64,000 nucleotides of DNA from an uncultured Oscillibacter sp. (GTDB taxonomy: Bacteria > Bacillota > Clostridia > Oscillospirales > Oscillospiraceae), in contig CAJTMG010000002.1 of NCBI GenBank assembly GCA_910577405.1, positions 1 through 64,000 on the forward strand. Direction: 5' to 3'. Below the pieces are notes generated by a model. That model made no database searches. It was not told where the DNA came from and saw only the letters and a list, made by a program, of their open reading frames with translations. How positions within the stretch are numbered: position 1 is the stretch's first letter; each line of letters starts with the position of its first letter. The translations under genes and the position numbers were made by a program. This document shows positions 33,541 through 41,691 of this stretch, piece after piece.

Positions 33541-33885
33541 TCAGACGGATTCGCTGTCGTCCTCCAAAACCTCGATATTGTCGGGGTACTGGTCATGGAG
33601 CATTGCGCAGTAGAGCATCAGCCCGGCCATAAGGGACTGGCAGGTATTCTCGGCCAGCTCGTCCAGACCGCCGGGCAGACGCAGGGAGATCAGCGCGCGC
33701 TCAGGTTCCGTGCGGACGGCAGCGGCAAGGCCCAGAACGTCGTTGACGGTAGCCTCCACCAGCGTGACAGCCGCGGTGATGGACGCGCAGAGAAGGTCCT
33801 CTCCGGCTTCTGCCCAGCCGCTGTGGCCGGAGGCGTCGAACCCGGTGACGCGTCCTTCTTCTGTGCGAAAAGAAACGGTGGTCAT
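33541..33885 (-). CDS. prp: Ribosomal-processing cysteine protease Prp
   Basis: 114 residues. The catalytic His lies in GFDASGHSGWA (~His21) and the catalytic Cys in GEDLLCASITAAV (~Cys33), spaced as in Staphylococcus Prp. It cleaves the N-terminal leader of L27 encoded by the next gene. It starts 11 bases after the rplU stop, so translation is probably coupled. Confidence 0.93.
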   Translation of the reverse strand: MTTVSFRTEEGRVTGFDASGHSGWAEAGEDLLCASITAAVTLVEATVNDVLGLAAAVRTEPERALISLRLPGGLDELAENTCQSLMAGLMLYCAMLHDQYPDNIEVLEDDSESV

Positions 33886-33896
33886 AACGCCTTGAT

Positions 33897-34208
33897 TCAG
33901 GCAGAAATCTTCACGATCTCGACCTTGGTGTAAGGCTGGCGATGGCCCTGACGTTTCCGGTAACCCTTCTTGGGATTGTACTTGAAGATACGGATTTTCT
34001 TGCCCTTGCCGTTCTTGACGACCTTAGCCTCGACGGAAGCGCCAGCGACGGTAGGCTTGCCGAAGGTTGCCTGATCGCCGTCGAGAATGGCGAGTACCTG
34101 GTCGAACTTCACGGTATCTCCGGCTTCCTGGTCCAGCTTTTCGATGAAGACCACGTCGCCCTCGGCCACCTTGTACTGCTTGCCGCCGGTTACGATGATT
34201 GCGTTCAT
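33897..34208 (-). CDS. rplU: Ribosomal protein bL21
   Basis: 103 residues. The sequence opens MNAIIVTGGKQYKVAEGDVV and ends GYRKRQGHRQPYTKVEIVKI, both diagnostic of L21, a 50S protein that binds 23S rRNA domain I. First gene of the rplU-prp-rpmA operon. ATG 34208 is preceded by AAGGAG. Confidence 0.97.
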   Translation of the reverse strand: MNAIIVTGGKQYKVAEGDVVFIEKLDQEAGDTVKFDQVLAILDGDQATFGKPTVAGASVEAKVVKNGKGKKIRIFKYNPKKGYRKRQGHRQPYTKVEIVKISA

Positions 34209-34287
34209 TTACGTTTCAACTCCTTCATTACGGGCTCGCTGTCGGGGGCGGCGCGGAGCGCACTTGATAAGACCCATTCAAAGCGGC
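34209..34287 (-). promoter_or_regulatory. Structured leader of rplU (L21-leader candidate)
   Basis: The 80-base 5' UTR has GC-rich complementary parts (GGGTCT...GAGCCC enclosing GCGCT...AGCG). Firmicutes L21 operons often carry an autoregulatory L21 leader here. I cannot confirm the consensus by eye. Confidence 0.4.
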
Positions 34288-34293
34288 TTTTAT

Positions 34294-34322
34294 AGTGTAC
34301 CAGCATTTTCCCCCTCTGTCAA
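34294..34322 (-). promoter_or_regulatory. Sigma-A promoter of rplU
   Basis: Minus strand TTGACA (34322-34317), 17-bp spacer, TACACT (34299-34294). Confidence 0.8.
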
Positions 34323-34428
34323 CCGCAATTTTGAAATTTTCGCCGGGATTTTGCAAAAAGGAAAGAATCAGGGGTATAGATTTCTATTGGGGGGCAGATT
34401 CAGGGAGCGGCGGGGAAAAATGGACAGC

Positions 34429-34464
34429 AAAAATCCCCGAAGCCTTGCGGTTCCAGGGATTTTC
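34429..34464 (-). terminator. Terminator of the immunity-like gene
   Basis: Minus strand AAAATCCC...GGGGATTTTT hairpin followed by TTTTTG. Nothing else is recognisable between 34323 and 34536. Confidence 0.7.
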
Positions 34465-34536
34465 ATGGACTGCCCGTCCACTTTCGATGTGAGCTTCAAA
34501 ACGCAGGCAAATCGTTTTTTGTAACTATTCATGCGG

Positions 34537-34845
34537 CTACACCATGTAGGATGCGTTGTCCCCCGTATCGTCGCCGGCATCGTTTTTCCGGGGCGGCAGC
34601 GCGTCAAATTTCGCCTTGATCTGCTCGTTGACAATGGCGTACATAATGGGGATCTCTTTCAAATCCTCCTCGCGGATGCTAATCTCGGCAATATCATCGT
34701 TCTCCCCACACTGCGGGAAATTGACTAACCAGCAGCCGTCAATGTTTCTTGGATCGCAGATCCATCCCTGCATTCCCTTGTGTACGCCGTCTCTGGAGTA
34801 TTTTTCTTTTTCAACAATTACTTCAACACAGTCCATTTCCTTCAT
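34537..34845 (-). CDS. Small acidic immunity-like protein
   Basis: 102 residues from ATG 34845, with GGAGG eight bases ahead; an ATG at 34860 is less well placed. The core (DGVHKGMQGWICDPRNIDGC, then WLVNFPQ) looks like a small SH3/KOW-type beta fold, followed by an acidic tail. The ribosome site lies inside the last codons of an upstream polymorphic-toxin tail (34847-35035), and the start is one base past its stop. That is the order expected of a toxin-immunity pair. The family was not identified. Confidence 0.65.
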   Translation of the reverse strand: MKEMDCVEVIVEKEKYSRDGVHKGMQGWICDPRNIDGCWLVNFPQCGENDDIAEISIREEDLKEIPIMYAIVNEQIKAKFDALPPRKNDAGDDTGDNASYMV

Positions 34846-34846
34846 A

Positions 34847-35035
34847 TTATTTTCCTCCATAAGGCGTTGTCAACCTCAATTTGCCATTTGGCTCCACCAT
34901 CCAACCGGATATAAAAGAAACTGTTCCATTACCAATTTTTCGCGGAATTTCAATCCGAATGCTAAGCGGACTTCCAATAGATCGACCGGGGCGTCCATCA
35001 TTTGAAATACATTTCGATTCTCCTTTGTAAGCAGC
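34847..35035 (-). pseudogene. C-terminal remnant of a polymorphic toxin
   Basis: A 62-codon frame bounded upstream by a stop (TAA at 35038-35036) and lacking a usable start. The product ends NDGRPGRSIGSPLSIRIEIP, then GTVSFISGWMVEPNGKLRLT and TPYGGK. A 'SGWM-x-PNGK-L-TPYGG' ending is what I would expect at the extreme C-terminus of contact-dependent or phage-type polymorphic toxins. The rest of the toxin is absent, so only the last part of the toxic domain and the downstream immunity gene remain. Confidence 0.6.
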
Positions 35036-35169
35036 TTAAGCTATTCAGCCCTCTGCTTATAGGGAGAAATCCGCATAAAGTTGCACGCTTTCGTACAACT
35101 GATTTTCAATTGTTTATAAAAATTTAATAAAAAAGAACAGACCACCCATTGGCGGACTGTTCTCTTGAC

Positions 35170-35262
35170 TGGCGCAGAAGGAGGGATTTGAACCCTCGCG
35201 CCGGTTTTATCCAGCCTACTCCCTTAGCAGGGGAGCCCCTTCGACCACTTGGGTACTTCTGC
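35170..35262 (-). tRNA. tRNA-Ser (anticodon GCT)
   Basis: A 93-base class II tRNA with a long variable arm. The acceptor GCAGAAG pairs with CTTCTGC, the anticodon loop reads CTGCTAA, the T loop GGTTCAAAT is present, and CCA is encoded. It reads AGC/AGU serine codons. Confidence 0.95.
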
Positions 35263-35279
35263 ACGATATAAAAGAAAGG

Positions 35280-35369
35280 TGGCGGAGAGAGTGGGATTCG
35301 AACCCACGAGCGCTATGACACGCCGCCGGTTTTCAGGACCGGTTCCTTCAACCGCTCGGACATCTCTCC
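35280..35369 (-). tRNA. tRNA-Ser (anticodon TGA)
   Basis: A 90-base class II tRNA. The acceptor GGAGAGA pairs with TCTCTCC, the anticodon loop reads CCTGAAA, the T loop is GGTTCGAAT, and CCA is encoded. It lies 17 bases upstream of the GCT isoacceptor and both are probably cotranscribed. Confidence 0.95.
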
Positions 35370-35397
35370 ATGAGTTGACATCCTTGACACGACCACT

Positions 35398-35427
35398 ATT
35401 CTAGCACACCTTATACAGCTTTGTCAA
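35398..35427 (-). promoter_or_regulatory. Sigma-A promoter of the tRNA-Ser pair
   Basis: Minus strand TTGACA (35427-35422), 18-bp spacer, TAGAAT (35403-35398). Confidence 0.8.
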
Positions 35428-35456
35428 CAGAAAAAATCACGCCAGGCGAAAAAACA

Positions 35457-36143
35457 TTATCCCCTGCCGGTACGGTAGAGCTGGCCGGGCTGAGGGTCGA
35501 CGCCGTTCAGGGCCAGAAGCTCGGCGACGGTAACGAAATGGTAGCCCTGGGCCTGGAGGGTATCCACGACCTGAAGGGCGGCGTCGACAGAGGATGGGTA
35601 GATATCATGGAGCAGGATAATGCTGTCCGGCTGAACGTTCTCCAGGATTGCCTGGGTGACCTTAACGGCGTCACGGCTCTCCCAATCTCTTGGGTCCACG
35701 GACCATTTGACCATAGGCACTTCGATGACACTGTTCTCGCCCACCTGACCGTAAGGAGGCCGGAGCCAGTAAGGACCGGGGCCGCAGAGTTCCTCCAGGG
35801 CCTCCTCGGTCCGTTGGAGCTCTTCCTGGAGATCGGCGCCCTGGTCCAGCCGCTGGTGACTCCAGGTATGATTTCCAATCTGATGTCCCTCGTCCGCCAT
35901 ACGTGCCACAAGGTCCCGGTTTTCCGCGATCTGCTCGCCAATAAGGAAAAAGGTTGCGTTAACGCCCCGTTCCCGGAGACCGTCCAGAAGCCGGTCAGTG
36001 GAGCCGCGTTTGGGGCCGTCGTCGAAGGTCAGGGCCACATAACGGGATTCCTCCAGCTCCGCCCCGCCGGTTACTGTTACGGAATCCCAACGCCAGAGCA
36101 GCGCCGGCAGAAGAAGCGCCAATATCAGGAACCATCGCTTCAT
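35457..36143 (-). CDS. Polysaccharide deacetylase (NodB family), membrane-anchored or secreted
   Basis: 228 residues from ATG 36143, seven bases after GGGGG. An N-terminal hydrophobic segment (~4-16) is a signal peptide or anchor. NodB motifs are complete: VALTFDDGP (~38-46, catalytic and metal Asp), IGNHTWSH (~92-99, metal His pair), RPPYG (~130), and late LLHDIY (~182). It is expected to remove N-acetyl groups from peptidoglycan GlcNAc/MurNAc or another wall polymer. Contrast with the degenerate NodB-like domain at 50563-51765. Confidence 0.9.
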   Translation of the reverse strand: MKRWFLILALLLPALLWRWDSVTVTGGAELEESRYVALTFDDGPKRGSTDRLLDGLRERGVNATFFLIGEQIAENRDLVARMADEGHQIGNHTWSHQRLDQGADLQEELQRTEEALEELCGPGPYWLRPPYGQVGENSVIEVPMVKWSVDPRDWESRDAVKVTQAILENVQPDSIILLHDIYPSSVDAALQVVDTLQAQGYHFVTVAELLALNGVDPQPGQLYRTGRG

Positions 36144-36421
36144 AATCATCCCCCAATCCAGCCCCGCCCGACGGTCTCAAAGCCCTCAGACCGCCCGCGT
36201 TGCTCCGGTTTTACGTACCGCTGTAGTATACGCAGAAATTCCGGCAAAATACACCCGGAGAATCTGCCTCGCCGCTCTCCCAGAAACTACTCCCGCAGAA
36301 TCAAAAAGATATCCGCAAAAAAACGCCACTGCCCGTCCCGTCATCCGCCAAAACCAATACCAGCCTCAACAAAACGCCAAAAATGGAGAAACAGTTTTTT
36401 GCGCAATGAAAAAAATTATGC

Positions 36422-36450
36422 TTGCGTTTTTGCGGGGAGGATGTTATAAT
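36422..36450 (+). promoter_or_regulatory. Sigma-A promoter of queT
   Basis: TTGCGT at 36422-36427, 17-bp spacer, TATAAT at 36445-36450 with an upstream TG (extended -10). It gives a leader of about 320 bases. The 36144-36421 stretch upstream shows nothing recognisable beyond the start region of the deacetylase gene. Confidence 0.8.
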
Positions 36451-36456
36451 GTGTGC

Positions 36457-36701
36457 GACAGGTGCCATACCCCTGTTGGCGCAGCTTGGATAAAGGAATG
36501 CGCCGCAAAAAAAATGGAGGCTGCCGTGGCCTGTACACGGTTTCTTATAAATCGCCGTACTTCGCGGCCTCCATCCTGTGCCAGTCCCTGCAAAATTTCA
36601 GGAGCGCACACAAACAAGAGGCCGGCGGAGAGGACTCTAGTTCTGAGCGCCGTCTCCGCCAAAAAACTTGGTGGGAACGGTTTTTTCTTCTCTTGTCGGC
36701 C
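36457..36701 (+). ncRNA. Structured queT leader, riboswitch candidate
   Basis: The transcript start region folds into nested stems: ACAGG (36458) with CCTGT (36575) enclosing GGCGCA (36478)/TGCGCC (36499) and TGGAGGC (36515)/GCCTCCA (36567). A second domain follows, GGCGGAGA (36624)/TCTCCGCC (36653), with CTCTAG in its loop and AAAAAACTTGG directly after. A short stem with an A-rich tail resembles preQ1-I riboswitches, and queT (queuosine precursor uptake) is a typical preQ1-regulated gene. Class I, II or III cannot be decided by eye. Confidence 0.5.
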
Positions 36702-36707
36702 CCATAT

Positions 36708-36766
36708 TCCGGCGGGCCGCAGCCGAACCTGAGCGGCAGGCTTCGGACGCAGCGCCGGAGTTTTTT
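36708..36766 (+). terminator. Intrinsic terminator (attenuator) ahead of queT
   Basis: TCCGGCG (36708-36714) pairs with CGCCGGA (36753-36759), with an inner CCGAA/TTCGG stem, followed by GTTTTTT. It ends three bases before the queT ribosome site (GGAGG, 36769-36773), the usual place of a transcription-attenuation platform. Confidence 0.75.
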
Positions 36767-36779
36767 ATGGAGGCCAATT

Positions 36780-37301
36780 ATGTCCCGTTCCCGTACCCGT
36801 ACCCGTACACAGCAGCTTGCTGCCGCCGGATTGATTGCCGCGATTTACGCCACGGTTACGCTGCTGGCGCCCATACCGCAATACATGGGCGTGCAGTTCC
36901 GCGTGGCCGAGGCTCTGACGGTGCTTCCGTTCCTCTTTGCGGAAGCCATCCCCGGACTTGCAGTAGGCTGTTTTCTCGCCAATCTGCTGGGCTCGCCGCT
37001 GATGCTCGATTGGGTCTTTGGAACCTTGGCAACGCTCTTGGCGGCACTGTGGACCCGGCGAATGCCCAATCCCTATCTGGCCGCGCTTCCGCCTGTGATT
37101 TGCAACGCGGTCATTGTGGGTGCGGAAATCGCCTGGTTCTGCGTCCAGGAGGGCGACGCATTTCTTCCCGCCTACGCAATCAACGCCTTTACCGTAGGCC
37201 TGGGAGAAGCCGTTGCCTGTTATGTGCTGGGCATCCCTCTTCTGCGGCTATTGCCTCGGATCCCCTCTCTCCGAGGCTGGCTGACGGCGCGGGAGTTCTG
37301 A
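36780..37301 (+). CDS. queT: QueT-family queuosine-precursor transporter (ECF S-component)
   Basis: 173 residues from ATG 36780 behind GGAGG. Five to six membrane helices. The QueT pattern is seen in AAGLIAAIYATVTLLAPIPQ (~13-32), VQFRVAEALTVLPFL (~37-51) and the GCFLANLLGSPLMLDWVFG stretch. It is the substrate-binding subunit that delivers queuine/preQ1/preQ0-type bases and needs a shared ECF ATPase module encoded elsewhere. It is preceded by a long structured leader with a terminator, suggesting control by its ligand. Confidence 0.9.
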   Translation: MSRSRTRTRTQQLAAAGLIAAIYATVTLLAPIPQYMGVQFRVAEALTVLPFLFAEAIPGLAVGCFLANLLGSPLMLDWVFGTLATLLAALWTRRMPNPYLAALPPVICNAVIVGAEIAWFCVQEGDAFLPAYAINAFTVGLGEAVACYVLGIPLLRLLPRIPSLRGWLTAREF

Positions 37302-37319
37302 TGCACCCCTGTGCCGATG

Positions 37320-37359
37320 AAAAGTACCCCTGGCTTGTCTCAGCCGGGGGTACTTTTGT
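37320..37359. terminator. Bidirectional terminator between queT and DUF378 gene
   Basis: AAAAGTACCCCTGGCT pairs with AGCCGGGGGTACTTTT. Confidence 0.85.
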
Positions 37360-37366
37360 TGTCTTT

Positions 37367-37582
37367 TCAGGCGGCGCTGGCAGCGGAGCGGTCGTCGCCC
37401 AGGCGGAAGAGCAGGGAGATGCACCAAAGACCGGCCAGACCCACAAGCGCGTAAATGATGCGGGAGAAGACGGAAAGCTGGCCGCCAAAGAGGAAAGCCA
37501 CGGTGTCAAATCCGAACAGCCCGATGCCGCCCCAGTTGAGCGCGCCAATGACGGCAATCAGAATCGCGATTTTATCAAGCAT
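37367..37582 (-). CDS. DUF378 small membrane protein
   Basis: 71 residues from ATG 37582, eight bases after GGAGG. Two membrane helices: the first carries the DUF378 signature IAVIGALNWGGIGLFGFD (~8-25), the second is IIYALVGLAGLWCISLL. B. subtilis YuzA belongs to this family; function unknown. Confidence 0.9.
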   Translation of the reverse strand: MLDKIAILIAVIGALNWGGIGLFGFDTVAFLFGGQLSVFSRIIYALVGLAGLWCISLLFRLGDDRSAASAA

Positions 37583-37662
37583 ACAAGGAACCTCCATTCT
37601 GCCCGCAGGCTGGGATATGGCTAGTGTGGCCTGGGGACGTGGAAAAATAAGAGGGAATTTTT

Positions 37663-38052
37663 TCAGAGCGCGTTCCGGAGGTCCTCCAGATAGTCCGCCT
37701 GATGCTTTTGCAGGTAGCCCTTGACCATGGGGCGCATCAGGAGCTTTTTCGCGCTGACGGATTCCGAAAGCGTCAGCAGCGTGCCCTCACCGTCCCGCTC
37801 GAAGACAACGCGGCAGTACCCGGTGAGATTGGGATTTTCCATACTGAATTCCCAGAGAGCCAGCGGTTCCCAGCCTGTAATGGTAAAATTTGTCTCTCTG
37901 CCCTCCTTGTCCACCTCGATAAAGCCGCTTTCGCCTGAGACCTCAATCCGCGACAAATCCCGCCGCCAGTCCCATCGGGTAAGATCGGTGACCACCTCCC
38001 AGACCCGTTCCAGAGGCGCGGAAAGCCGGACCTTTGCAGCAGCGTCCGCCAT
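37663..38052 (-). CDS. SRPBCC (START-like) domain protein
   Basis: 129 residues, one START-like fold: an N-terminal AAKVRLSAPLERVWEVVTDL, central beta strands (FTITGWEPLALWEFSMEN) and a C-terminal long helix. Such proteins hold a hydrophobic ligand; no substrate can be assigned. ATG 38052 follows GGGGGTG. It lies downstream of addA on the same strand. Confidence 0.8.
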   Translation of the reverse strand: MADAAAKVRLSAPLERVWEVVTDLTRWDWRRDLSRIEVSGESGFIEVDKEGRETNFTITGWEPLALWEFSMENPNLTGYCRVVFERDGEGTLLTLSESVSAKKLLMRPMVKGYLQKHQADYLEDLRNAL

Positions 38053-38139
38053 AAAAACACCCCCTTTTTCATAGTATAAGAGCCATTCAGGAAAACCGGA
38101 AGGAGTTCCCTGTTTTTGTTTGAATTTGAATGTATACCG

Positions 38140-41100
38140 TCAGACTTCAATCATTTTGCCAGGGCTCAGAAAGTAAAGGATTTTTCTGTGAACGGGCCTT
38201 TGGAGGACGCGGGAGAGGGCAAGGCTGTATGCGTTGAGCTGGGGGCGGTAATGCTCTGCGCGGGTATTGATATCGTCGTAATGATAAACGTGATCGGTTT
38301 TGAAATCGACGATTGTCAGACCGTCCGGGGAATAGAAGCAGCAGTCCGCCACGCCCTGCAAGAGGATAAAGTCGTCCTTCGGAGCGGCGGGGGCGTATTC
38401 ACGGGCGCTGACCAGCAGGGTAAACCGGTACTCCCGCAGGACCTGTTCAGCCTTACGGATTTCGTCGGCCAGGGAGGAATTCAGGAAGCCCTCCAACGCC
38501 TTGATATCCACCGCGCCGGCCTGTTCTTCTGTCAGCTTTCCCGCCGCGGTCATATCTGAAACCTGCTGTTTTGCGTCCAGATCATGGAAATTCAGGAATT
38601 GCAGGGCCAGATGGGTAGCGGTGCCGCGCTCGGCGGGTGTAAGACCTTTGGATTCTCTCCGGAATTTCGGCTGTGACAGAGGCCGCAGGTACGGGGTATG
38701 AGCGGCGTCCTTGGAAATCTCGTCGTCCAGCAGCCTGCCCTTGAGCTGGGTAGCGGTGAGCTTGGCGGGCAGACCGGATTCCGGCGGGCAGACGTAAGAC
38801 AGCAGCGCGGGGTCGAAATCCGGTTCCGCTCGGACCGCCTCTTCCGCCAGCGCGGCCAGCGACGGAGCGTCCCGGAAGCTCTCGCTGTCATGCACGGCCA
38901 CGATCCAGGGCGCGCCTCCGTTGACGAGGGACAGATCCCGGTCAGATTTCCAGGCCAGATCCCGCAGTTCCCGGGCCTCCGGACGGCACAGCAGAGCCAG
39001 CATGATCCATTCGCCGAAGTTCTTGCAGTCCGCCACGGATTCCGGCTCCGCGGGACAGGAAGCGTTTGCCGCCAGACGCCGCAGACGGGTTTCGGCGAAG
39101 TAGAGGGAGTTCACAAGAATGAGCTTTTCCTTAGGCCGCGTCATGGCGACGTAGAGCACCCGCTGTTCCTCCGCCAGATTTTCCCGCCGGATGGTCTCTT
39201 CTACCGCCAGCCGCGCCAGGGTAGGGAATCGGATTTTGCGCGCTAAATCCACCCGCTGCGGTCCCAGGCCCATTTCCGGATGAACCAGCACCGGCGTTTC
39301 GAAGTCCATGCGGGAGAAGCGATGGTCCAGGTCGGCCAGAATCACAATGGGGAACTCCAGCCCTTTGGATTTATGGATGGTCATCAGCCGCACGCCGTTG
39401 ACAGCCCCCACGCTGCCGGATTCCGGGGCTTTATTGGCCTCCAGGAGCCGCCGGAGCCGGGTGACAAAGGCGAACAGGCCCCGGCAGCCGTTCTGCTCGA
39501 ATTTCTCTGCCTGCCGGGTCAGGGCGATCAGATTTTCGCGCCGTTCCAATCCGCGGTCCATGGCCCCGAAGATGCCGGGCAGATTCAGGGTGTTGTACAG
39601 ATGCCACATCAGCCGGTGCAAATCCATATCTCTTGCCGCCAGCCGGAGCTCGTCCAGGATTTGCAGGAAAGCCTTGCAGTCGCCGCCCGGGTCGGAGGAA
39701 ACCGCGTCGTAAAAATCCCCGTTGGGGCACTGGGCGCGGATCTCGGCCAGGCGGTCAGGGGTGAAGCCGAACACCGGGGACCGCAGCACGGCAATCAAGG
39801 GCACGTCCTGCCGGGGGTTATCCATCAGGTCCAGCATGGAGACGACGGTAGAGACTTCCATAGTCTGGAAAAACCCGCTGTCCTCCTGGAAAGAGCAGGG
39901 GATATCCCGTTCAGCGAGTGCGGCGGCAAAGGCGGAGGCGCGGCTGCCGGGAGAACGCATAAGGATGACGATATCCTCCGGGGTGCAAGGCCGCAGGGTC
40001 CCGGCGGGGGTGGTTACTGGATAGCCTTCATCCAATAATTGCCGGATACGCTGGGCGACGAAACGGGCTTCCGCGGTGAGCTTTTTGACAGGCCGCTGGT
40101 TTTCCTCCGACTTCTGCACGGCGGTAATGAGATGAAATTCTGTATTGCAGTCCGTTCTGGGCGGGTAGTAGTCGGCGCCGAAGTGGAGGGCCGCGTCCTG
40201 GTCGTACTCCATCTCGCCCATTTTCACGGACAGAATATTCTCGAAGACGAAATTTGCCGTGTCCAGGATCTCCTGCCGGGAGCGGAAATTTTTGCTCAGC
40301 ACGATTTTCCGTTCCTCCCCCTCCCGAGCCTCCTCCCGGGGTTTGAAGCGGTTGAGTTTATTCAGGAAGATGGTAGGGTCTGCCAGCCGGAAACGGTAGA
40401 TGCTCTGTTTCACGTCCCCCACGACAAAAAGGTTTTTCCCCTCCTTGGAAACGGCCTGGAAAATGGCATTCTGGACCTCGTTGGTATCCTGATACTCGTC
40501 CACCAGGATCTCGGTATAATTGGCGGCGGTCTGCAAGCCCAATTCGGTAGGCGTTCCGTCAGGCTTGACCAGCAGGAAGAGGGCGAGATGTTCCTGGTCG
40601 GAGAAATCGACGGCGTTGATGCGGAGCTTTTCGGCCCGGAACGCGTCTGAGAAGGCGGCGGTCAGATCCAGCAGAGCGGTCATAGCGGGGGCCATGGCGC
40701 GGAGGTCTTCCATAGCTTCCTGCCCGGAGACGGACAGCCAGTCGTTGATTTTTCCCAGTGCGTCCTTGGCCCCCTGATAGATGGTTTTCAGGACAGGGAT
40801 ATCAGAGTTCCAGTCATAGTCCTTCGGGGTGTACAGCCGGGGAAAGACGATGGACTGCGCGGCGTTCCGAGCCTTGTCCCAGGAATCCGCGTTGATCAGC
40901 GCGTCAAAGCCCCCGGCGGCGGTCAGAAATTTTTTCCCGTAACCGGAGAACAGCTTGCTGTCACTCTGGGTCCACCCCGCGCCCTGCCGGAGCTTATCCG
41001 CCCAAAGCGTCCCCCTCTCCCGGATGATTTTCAGAAGGGAACGGGCGTAAGGGGTGTCGTTGAAGTTCTCCGGCAGACGCTCCCAGGACTCCCGGTTTTT

Positions 41101-41691
41101 TTTCAGGAACGCGCAGGGGTCCGCGTGGCTTTGCAGTTTTTCGTAAAATTTCAGCACCAGCTCGGCAAGATTCCTGTCATCCCGTCCGGCCCCCAGGGTA
41201 TCTGCCAGCAGAGTCCCGCCGTCGGTCAGATTCTCGTAAAAAGACTCCAAAACCCGGTCCAGGACTTTATTCTGCAAAAGGAGGGCCTCGCTTTCATCCA
41301 GCACCCGAAAATCCGGCGTCAAAGCGTGCTCGTCCCCCTCCCGCGACAGCAGATGGGTATTTTCCCGCAGCAGCGTCACACAGAAGGCGTCCACAGTTTT
41401 GATATCGGTCCGGTAGACCCGCAGGAGCTGCCGGCGGAGGTGGGTGTTTCCGGGGTCGGCGGCCATACGGAGGGACAGCTCAGCGGCGATTTTCCCCCGA
41501 AGTTCAGCGGCGGCAGCACGGGTATAGGTGATAATCAGGAAGTCGTCGATATTCCGCCCTTCCACGGTGACGTAACGGAAGAGGCGTTCCACCAGCACCT
41601 TGGTTTTCCCGGACCCGGCGGCGGCAGAGACCAGCAGCGCTCCGCCCCGGTCCTCCACAGCGGACTGCTGCTGTTTGGTCAGTTCAGGCAT
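38140..41691 (-). CDS. addA: ATP-dependent helicase/nuclease subunit A
   Basis: 1183 residues from ATG 41691, nine bases after AAGGAG. A start further upstream would run through addB. UvrD-like helicase motifs: LTKQQQSAVEDRGGALLVSA then AAGSGKTKVLVERL (Walker A), LVDEYQDTNEVQN (motif II), GDVKQSIYRFR (motif III), and late VLYVAMTRPKEKL (motif VI). The C-terminal RecB-type nuclease shows DFILLQGVADCC and LTIVDFKTDH with catalytic Asp/Lys. With AddB it processes double-strand breaks at Chi for RecA loading. It overlaps addB by eight bases. Confidence 0.95.
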   Translation of the reverse strand: MPELTKQQQSAVEDRGGALLVSAAAGSGKTKVLVERLFRYVTVEGRNIDDFLIITYTRAAAAELRGKIAAELSLRMAADPGNTHLRRQLLRVYRTDIKTVDAFCVTLLRENTHLLSREGDEHALTPDFRVLDESEALLLQNKVLDRVLESFYENLTDGGTLLADTLGAGRDDRNLAELVLKFYEKLQSHADPCAFLKKNRESWERLPENFNDTPYARSLLKIIRERGTLWADKLRQGAGWTQSDSKLFSGYGKKFLTAAGGFDALINADSWDKARNAAQSIVFPRLYTPKDYDWNSDIPVLKTIYQGAKDALGKINDWLSVSGQEAMEDLRAMAPAMTALLDLTAAFSDAFRAEKLRINAVDFSDQEHLALFLLVKPDGTPTELGLQTAANYTEILVDEYQDTNEVQNAIFQAVSKEGKNLFVVGDVKQSIYRFRLADPTIFLNKLNRFKPREEAREGEERKIVLSKNFRSRQEILDTANFVFENILSVKMGEMEYDQDAALHFGADYYPPRTDCNTEFHLITAVQKSEENQRPVKKLTAEARFVAQRIRQLLDEGYPVTTPAGTLRPCTPEDIVILMRSPGSRASAFAAALAERDIPCSFQEDSGFFQTMEVSTVVSMLDLMDNPRQDVPLIAVLRSPVFGFTPDRLAEIRAQCPNGDFYDAVSSDPGGDCKAFLQILDELRLAARDMDLHRLMWHLYNTLNLPGIFGAMDRGLERRENLIALTRQAEKFEQNGCRGLFAFVTRLRRLLEANKAPESGSVGAVNGVRLMTIHKSKGLEFPIVILADLDHRFSRMDFETPVLVHPEMGLGPQRVDLARKIRFPTLARLAVEETIRRENLAEEQRVLYVAMTRPKEKLILVNSLYFAETRLRRLAANASCPAEPESVADCKNFGEWIMLALLCRPEARELRDLAWKSDRDLSLVNGGAPWIVAVHDSESFRDAPSLAALAEEAVRAEPDFDPALLSYVCPPESGLPAKLTATQLKGRLLDDEISKDAAHTPYLRPLSQPKFRRESKGLTPAERGTATHLALQFLNFHDLDAKQQVSDMTAAGKLTEEQAGAVDIKALEGFLNSSLADEIRKAEQVLREYRFTLLVSAREYAPAAPKDDFILLQGVADCCFYSPDGLTIVDFKTDHVYHYDDINTRAEHYRPQLNAYSLALSRVLQRPVHRKILYFLSPGKMIEV

